The notes beneath the pieces are model-generated. The model had not been told where the DNA came from. It did not search any database and saw nothing but the letters and a program-made list of their open reading frames with translations. A stretch of 64,000 nt of DNA from Corylus avellana (lineage: Eukaryota > Streptophyta > Magnoliopsida > Fagales > Betulaceae): the NCBI RefSeq assembly GCF_901000735.1, contig NC_081545.1, forward strand, positions 23,281,780 through 23,345,779, read 5' to 3'. The translations under genes were made by a program, and so were the position numbers. Within the stretch, counting starts at the first letter, position 1. Each line of letters starts with the position of its first letter. This document shows positions 57,482-64,000 of the stretch, in pieces.

Positions 57482-60400
57482 ATGGTGATTCCTGCTGCTT
57501 CTTCAAATACAACTTTTTCTTCCACAGAAATGGACTCTTCTAGTCCTTTCTTTCTTCATCATGGTGACAGTCCAGGCGCCATGATTGTTTCTCAACAGCT
57601 CAATGGAGAAAACTACAATTCATGGAAAAGGGCGATGATGATGGCACTCTCGGCCAAAAACAAGCTGGATTTTGTTAATGGCACTCTGTCGAAGCCCTCC
57701 AATCTTGCTGATTCCACTGGTTTGGCATGGACTAGATGTAATAATATGGTTCTATCGTGGTTATTGAACTCAGTTTCCAAGGAGATCGCCACAAGTATCA
57801 TCTATATCGATGATGCTTCTGAAATGTGGAACGACCTTCATGATCGTTTTTCTCAGCACAATGGGCCGCGTATTTTCCAGCTCCAGAAGGCTATTTCTTC
57901 TCTGTCACAGGAAAATAGTTCTGTAAGTTCCTATTTTACTGCATTGAAAGGTTTATGGGATGAGCTGGATAACTATCAACCAATTCCTACATGCACCTGT
58001 GGAGCTTTGAAGACTATCGTGTCTTATCACCAGCAACAGCATGTTTACCAATTCCTGATGGGGTTGAATGAGAGTTATTCCCAGGTTCGAGGACAAATTT
58101 TGTTGATTGATCCACTTCCCTCTATTAATAAGGTCTTCTCCCTTGTTATTCAAGAGGAAAGGCAACGATTGATTTCTTCTTCCAGTTTTTCCTTCAATCA
58201 GAACACTACTGCCTTGCTTTCAAAGGCTGTTCCTCCAAATCGTTTTGCTGCTAATAGATCTTATCAGAATCGTAAGGAAAAGTCCATATGCTTTCATTGT
58301 GGTGTTCCTGGACACACTATGGAAAGGTGTTATAAGCTTCATGGCTTTCCCCCTGGTTACAAATTCACCAAAGGAAGGAATGCTCCACATTTTGCTAGTC
58401 AAGTCTCTAACTACACTGTTCCTCAGTTGCCTATCACCTATGAACAATGTCAGCAGCTTATGGACATGTTCAAGCCTCCAATTCCAGAACTTGAATCTTC
58501 TGTCCATCAAGTTCCACTCTCCAGTCAGATTTCAGCAGATCCTATTCAAGGTGACACTTCTACCAATCTGACAGGTGCAGGTAATTTCTCAATTACCTCT
58601 CCATTATCTCTCTTAGATACAAAACATTCAGTTTTTGCATCTTCTACTTCTCTAACTCAACAAAATTCATTAACAAATTCTGTCAAAGCTCCTTGGATCA
58701 TTGATACTGGAGCTACAGATCACATGATCTGTTCTATTTCATTTTTCACCACTTTCATTTCTGTTACTTCAAAAACAGTAAGGTTACCTAATGGACAGCA
58801 TGCATCAGTTACTCATGTTGGCACAATTAAGATTTCAGAATCTTTTACATTAACTGATGTGCTTTGTATTCCTTCTTTTTCATTCAATTTGATATCTGTT
58901 AGTAAGTTGGTTAAAAGCTTACAGTGTTGTTTCATTTTCTTATCAAAATTCTGTTTCATTCAGCACCTTACAAGTTGGAGAACGATTGGTGTGGGTGAAG
59001 AGGCTGGAGGTCTATATCATTTGCTGCAAAATCCAGTTTCTGTTTTACCTTTGAATTCTGTAAATTTCAGTTCTTTCAAGTTTAATAATGCAGTCACTAG
59101 TTTGGCATCTACTAGTTTTTTTGTTGAATCTGTCAATGCTAGTTTGTGGCATTTCAGATTAGGACATCCCTCTGATTTACCTTTAAAGATGCTTTCCCCT
59201 GTAATTCCTCAGCTTCTTCATGAATCCAATAAAACTTGCAGTATTTGCCCTTTGGCTAAGCAACACAGATTGTCTTTTCCCCACAGTTCTTCTGTTTCTA
59301 AGCAACCTTTTGATTTAATTCATTGTGACATTTAGGGCCCTTTTTCTGTTAAATCCATTAGTGGTTCTTCTTACTTTTTAACTATTGTTGATGATCATAC
59401 AAGATTCACTTGGATCCATCTATTGCAACATAAGTCTCAAACTAGAAACCATATTCAAACTTTCTTTAATATGGTTGAAACTCAATTCAATTCTAAAATC
59501 AAATCTTTAAGATCTGATAATGGTACTGAGTTCAATATGAGTGATTTTTATGCATCAAAAGGTGTTCTCCATCAACTTAGTTGTGTAGAAACACCACAAC
59601 AAAACTCAATTGTTGAACGAAAGCACCAACACATTCTGAATGTAGCAAGATCTCTTAGATTTCAATCACATTTATCTTTAAAATTTTGGGGAGATTGTGT
59701 TCTTACTGCAGTACATTTAATCAATAGGATTCCTACTTCTGTTCTGCATCATAAATCTCCTTATGAAGTCTTATTCAAAGCAATTCCTTCTTATTCTCAT
59801 TTGAGAGTGTTTGGTTGCCTTTGTTATGCAAACACTCTTCTTAGAGATAGACACAAGTTTGATCCTAGAGCTAGACCCTGCATATTCCTTGGATATCCAT
59901 ATGGTATTAAAGGGTACAAGCTTTATGATTTAACTCTTCAAACTGTGTTTGTATCAAGAGATGTTATTTTTCATGAAACCATTTTTCCTTATGCAATCAA
60001 ATATCCTGATTCACAATTTTCCTTTACTGATTCAGTCATTCCTTTACCCATTCCTACTCATTGTTTACCTGAATCAGTGATCAGTTTACCACATCATATG
60101 ATTCCCACTTCATCTTCCACTTCTTTGGAGCCTAGTACTCATAACTCAGCTCCAATTCCTGATGATATAACATCTGATTTTGGTTCTGCCAGTTCACATG
60201 TAGACGTTTCACAACAGCCACTTAGACAGTCTTCTAGGGTAAAACACAGACCAGGATATTTGCATGACTATCATTGTCATATTGCTGCCTCCACTTCAGA
60301 ACCCACAGCAGCTTTTCCATCTTCAGGTATTCCTTATGATTTGTCTTCAGTTCTTTCATATAACAAGCTTTCATCTAATCAGAAATCTTTTAGTCTTTCT

Positions 60401-61945
60401 GTTTCTGTTATTGTTGAACCCAAGTCATATACTCAAGCTGTCAAATTTGAGGAGTGGCGTGAGGCTATGGATAATGAGATCAAGGCACTTGAACTTAATA
60501 ATACTTGGACAGTAGTTGATCTTCCTGCTTCAAAACAAGCCATTGGATGTAAGTGGGTCTATAAAGTGAAGTTAAAGTCTGATGGGACTTTGGAAAGGTG
60601 TAAAGCAAGATTGGTAGCAAAGGGTTATAACCAATGTGAGGGATTGGATTATTATGAAACTTTTTCTCCTGTGGCTAAACTCACAACAGTGAGAACTCTT
60701 TTGGCAGTTGCAGCTGCTAAGAAATGGCATCTTCACCAGTTGGATGTGAATAATGCCTTTCTTCATGGCAATCTTGATGAAGAGGTTTACATGTTGTTGC
60801 CTCCTGGTTTTTCTAAAAAGGGGGAGTCCAAGGTATGTAAGCTCAACAAATCACTTTATGGTTTAAAGCAAGCTTCAAGGCAGTGGTTTGCAAAGTTTTC
60901 TTCTGCTTTGATTGAGTTTGGGTTTGTCCAATCTAGAGCTGATTACACATTGTTCACTAGAACTTCAGATGGTTCATTTATTGCTTTACTGGTATATGTA
61001 GATGATATCATCCTTGCAAGTGATAATTCAGTTGAGGTTTCCAAGTTTACTCAAGTGCTTAATGATAGGTTTAAGCTTAAAGATCTTGGACAGTTGAAAT
61101 ACTTCCTTGGTTTGGAAATAGCTCGAAGTGAGCTTGGTCTCTCTGTCTGTCAGAGAAAATATGCCTTGGAGATTCTTGAAGATACTGGTATGTTGGCTTC
61201 AAAACCTGCAAAATTCCCAATGGAACCTAATGTGAAGTTCTCTAAAGATTCTGGTTCAATCTTAGAAGATCCTACTTCATATAGAAGGCTTGTTGGTAGA
61301 CTACTCTATCTCACCATAACAAGACCTGATATTTCCTTTGCTGTTCAGGTTCTCAGCCAGTTTATGGACAAGCCTAGAGTTCCACACTTAGCAGCAGCCA
61401 ATAGAGTACTAAGATATATTAAAGCATCCCCTGCTCAAGGGTTGTTCTTTCCTGTTACTTCTAGTCTACAAATGAAGGCATTTTGTGATTCCGATTGGGC
61501 TGGTTGCTCAGATACAAGAAAATCTGTGACAGGGTATTGTATTTTCCTTGATAATGCATTAATTTCATGGAAATCTAAGAAACAGACAACCGTTTCCAGG
61601 TCATCTGCAGAGGCTGAGTACAGGGCCATGGCTTCTACTTGTTGTGAGATTGTGTGGCTTAGAACTCTTCTCCAAGACTTGCAAGTTCCCCTTCAAACTG
61701 CCTTGCTCTATTGTGACAGTCAAGCTGCTCTACACATTGCAGCAAATCCTGTTTTTCATGAGCGTACAAAACATATTGACATTGATTGTCATGTTGTACG
61801 AGAAAAGCTGCAAATGGGTGTTATTCGAACCTTTCATGTTTCATCACAACATCAGTTGGCAGATGTTTTTACAAAAGCTCTTGGTTCCTCTTTATTTTCT
61901 CCTTTGGTGTCCAAGATGAGTCTTCATAATATCTATTCTTCCTGA
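57482..61945 (+). pseudogene. Copia gag-pol polyprotein, interrupted by one in-frame stop
   Basis: One frame from ATG 57482 (or the methionine at codon 17) to TGA at 61943-61945, broken only by TAG at 59333-59335. Domain order is that of Ty1/copia: gag with SWKRAMMMALSAKNKL, zinc knuckle CFHCGVPGHTMERC, aspartic protease WIIDTGATDHM, integrase zinc finger (HFRLGHPSD, CSICPLAKQ), integrase core (SDNGTEF, NSIVERKHQ), reverse transcriptase (KARLVAKGYNQ, LHQLDVNNAFLHG, YVDDIILAS) and RNase H (CDSDWAGC, SRSSAEAEYRAMA, ADVFTKAL). The stop falls between the integrase zinc finger and core, at a position where copia proteins usually have tryptophan. Without readthrough, RT and most of integrase are not made. 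Confidence 0.95.
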
Positions 61946-61975
61946 CATATTATGAAATCTCATCTTGAGGGGGAG

Positions 61976-62282
61976 TATTGAGAGTACAAGTAGAGCAGAG
62001 CAGCCAAAGAGTACAAGCAGAGCAACCAAAGCAAGTGACTTACCTTGCTGCCAAATAAGCATGCAATAGACTCCATAATTGTAGGAGCAATTTAGTTACT
62101 AAGTTACAAGTTTATTAGTTAAGCTTTCAGTTGTAAGTTGGTTATTTTACACATGTTCAAACTAATTCTGTTTTTCATACTAAGCTGAAACAGACTTGGT
62201 ATATATAGTGTACATGCAATTCTAAATGAGAAGTTAAGTTGATTTTTTCTCCAAGTTTGAGCATTCTTTTTCATTTCCATTA
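61976..62282 (+). repeat. 3' LTR of the copia element
   Basis: 307 bp, near-identical to the 5' LTR, and followed by the CTAAA target duplication. Confidence 0.92.
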
Positions 62283-62287
62283 CTAAA

Positions 62288-63529
62288 TATCATGAAAACA
62301 CGCCACATCAGCTTTGAAGATTTCAGATGAGGATAATGAGATGATATTAGCATTTTCTCTTAATTTAATAGTATCCACCAACAACACGATAATCAACATA
62401 TTCATCTTCTAAGAGCATATATATATAAAAAGAATAGGATCTCTTTTCATTTTATTATGAGTTATTTTATGATCTAGATTTTGAGCGTAAATATGTTATG
62501 TTATATAAAAAATGTTAAAGTTACGTGAAAACGTATTCATATGACAATTTTTTTTTTTTTCTTCAGTAATTATTTTATTGAGACAAGCCAAACTCTGGCT
62601 TCTTACATGTACGTACACAAATTAACATGCAATATTATTCTATGCGACAAGTAAGCTCACCCTTGACTCGACCGCCCTAACTCGTCAAGAGCTGTACAAA
62701 ACCAGGGGTGGAGGGAGGGGGTTGAGAGGGGTCCAATGCCCCCCCTCAACCTCCTAAAATTCTCTTTACCATAGTAGAAAATTCTTGATATCTAGTTGCC
62801 CACCAACCTTTTAAGCATCGAGGCTATAAGTTAGGCTAGGGCTGCATCAAGCCGGCCAGAATATGAAGCCACATGAAAAGGAGATAAAATTAATCAACAA
62901 TCAATTAAAAAAAAAAAAAGACATTGAACTCAAACTCGTATACACAGACACTCTTGAGCATCATTTCCACTCAGTACACAAGGACATACATATCCTCAAG
63001 TGTACTGGCTTCATGTGAAAGCTATGCTTTCACGTGAGGTCCTTTGCTAAACCGGCTAAACCTCTCCCCATCAGAAATCATTTTTCCTAAAAAGCCTTGT
63101 GCCTACTTTTGAGTATTACAAAATTGCCCTTCTTAGTCCATTAAACCACAAAAGACTACTTATTGTCTTTTTCCTTTTTGTCGTTTAATAATTATCAAAA
63201 TAAATCTCCAAATCACAAATTAAATTCTCTCATACTATAGAAAATCAAAGCCTATAATTATATCCTCATTACCAAATTCAAGTCTTATAAAATAAAATCA
63301 CCAATTAAAACTCATAACAACAAATGCTGAAGTTTTCTTAAATTATTTCCTTCAAAATAGGGAAATAATTTTGGAGTATTACACTCTTCACCCATTATAA
63401 GAATTTTGTCCTCAAAATTTGTGTGTGACTTATACTTAAAATTCAAGTCCAAATCCTAGATCTCTAACCCAAAAGAATATTCGTTATATCAATCATAGAA
63501 CATTATCATGTAGGGTAATTGTTGTATCG
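62288..63529. other. Intergenic, AT-rich
   Basis: No gene recognised. A stretch near 62700-62760 (GGGGTGGAGGGAGGGGG) is GC-rich, and 62960-63060 has CTTTCACGTGAGG-type inverted motifs. Confidence 0.5.
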
Positions 63530-63680
63530 CACCCACCATTTTTGCCATAGGGGGTGGCCGGCCACCCCACCTGAGATATGGGGGTGGCCAAAATCCACCC
63601 CCAAGGGCAGGGTGGTTTGGCCACCACCTAAGGCCAAACCCAAAAATTCCAACTTTTGGGTTTGGCCCTAAGGGGTGGTC
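63530..63680. repeat. GGGGTGGCC-type palindromic repeat
   Basis: GGGGGTGGCCGGCCACCCC is a nearly perfect palindrome at about 63549-63567, followed by further GGGTGGCC/GGCCACC motifs. Related in composition to 17640-17880 and 55470-55580. Confidence 0.55.
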
Positions 63681-63849
63681 GAATCATAAGAGTTAAAATA
63701 GTCATATTTTAACCCCTTAATTTACATATATTAATCTCTTAGTTTTGTTATTTTGTGTTGTTTTACTTCATTTTTGTGTTTTTTTACTTTTTCTAGGTTT
63801 TTGAAGAAAATGAAGCATTTTTGAAAAAGCTACAAGCTTCAAGGGCATT

Positions 63850-64000
63850 TTGGGAAGAAGCTGCAAAAAGCAAGGATTGAGCGCATCACTTAGGCTCAAG
63901 CACAGAAGTAGAAAGCTTGAGCGCATTTGCGCTCGAGCGTGGCACACGCAAGATGCGATCGAGCGCACTCAAAGCGCCTAGATGCAGCAAAAGCCCTTTT
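63850..64000. repeat. GCGCTCGAGC-rich repeat at the window edge
   Basis: Several GAGCGCA, GCGCTCGAGC and GATCGAGCGC motifs within 120 bp. The same motif stands in the presumed copia LTR at 25160-25200, so this may be part of an LTR continuing beyond the window. Confidence 0.4.

Larger units (their letters stand above)
57073..62282 (+). mobile_element. Ty1/copia LTR retrotransposon, nearly complete (5.2 kb)
   Basis: LTRs at 57073-57380 and 61976-62282, 5-bp target duplication CTAAA (57068-57072, 62283-62287), primer-binding site TGGTATCAGAGC (57381-57392) complementary to initiator tRNA-Met, and polypurine tract TTGAGGGGGAG just before the 3' LTR. The LTRs differ by about five substitutions and one indel by eye, so insertion is recent. 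Because TAT follows the duplication on both sides, the LTR start could be placed up to 3 bp later. The coding region carries a single stop. Confidence 0.95.

Noticed and set aside
1..64000. CRISPR array or bacterial operon
   Set aside because: Repeats seen are transposon arms, LTRs and subterminal arrays; genes contain spliceosomal introns, so this is a nuclear plant sequence.

Overview
The window is a plant nuclear scaffold, most likely from a woody eudicot (Fagales is a guess from overall repeat flavour and is not proven). The evidence is AT-rich introns with GT..AG junctions, dense MITEs, SINEs, LINEs and Ty1/copia elements, and plant-specific gene types. Two runs of exactly 100 N (13685-13784 and 26040-26139) show that three contigs are joined.

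Layout. Positions 1-559 carry the last three exons of a pyruvate dehydrogenase E1-alpha gene. From 560 to 2367 there is a hAT MITE and a CACTA-transposon end. From 2371 to 33350 lies a cluster of four related GT90/CAP10 glycosyltransferase genes (rumi/KDELC-like, DUF821). Copy 1 (+, 3552-8264) looks intact. Copy 2 (+, 9838-13684) is cut by the first gap. Copy 3 (-, 21069-15720) is a pseudogene with a nonsense codon and an 8-bp insertion. Copy 4 (+, 27359-33350) lacks exon 1, which should fall in the second gap. The block 13785-22240 is the reverse complement of 2371-9540, and 26140-28990 repeats 10379-13684 in direct orientation. The simplest reading is that the middle contig is placed backwards: flipping it gives either a tandem gene-pair duplication or two haplotypes strung together.

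Beyond the cluster, on the minus strand, are an actin-depolymerising factor gene (34703-37504) with a 1.46-kb long-inverted-repeat element in intron 1, a five-knuckle CCHC zinc-finger gene resembling ZCCHC9 (39115-44956) with LINE fragments in its introns, and a PUB22/23-like U-box E3 ligase (51431-52639). The last two are separated by a tandem duplication of about 3 kb (44902-48441 and 48455-51482) whose ends lie inside both genes' coding regions. From 56391 to the window end there is a broken cytochrome P450 exon, a nearly complete Ty1/copia element (57073-62282, one internal stop), and repeat-rich intergenic DNA.

The genes do not form a pathway. The interest lies in genome dynamics: 3'-biased precise intron loss in two GT90 copies, a hAT-style excision footprint, three hAT MITEs with self-repeating interiors, an 80-nt near-perfect palindrome in an intron, nested LTR elements, a MITE-within-element-plus-SINE nest, and insertions that differ between paired copies. 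I saw no CRISPR array, rRNA gene or genuine tRNA gene.
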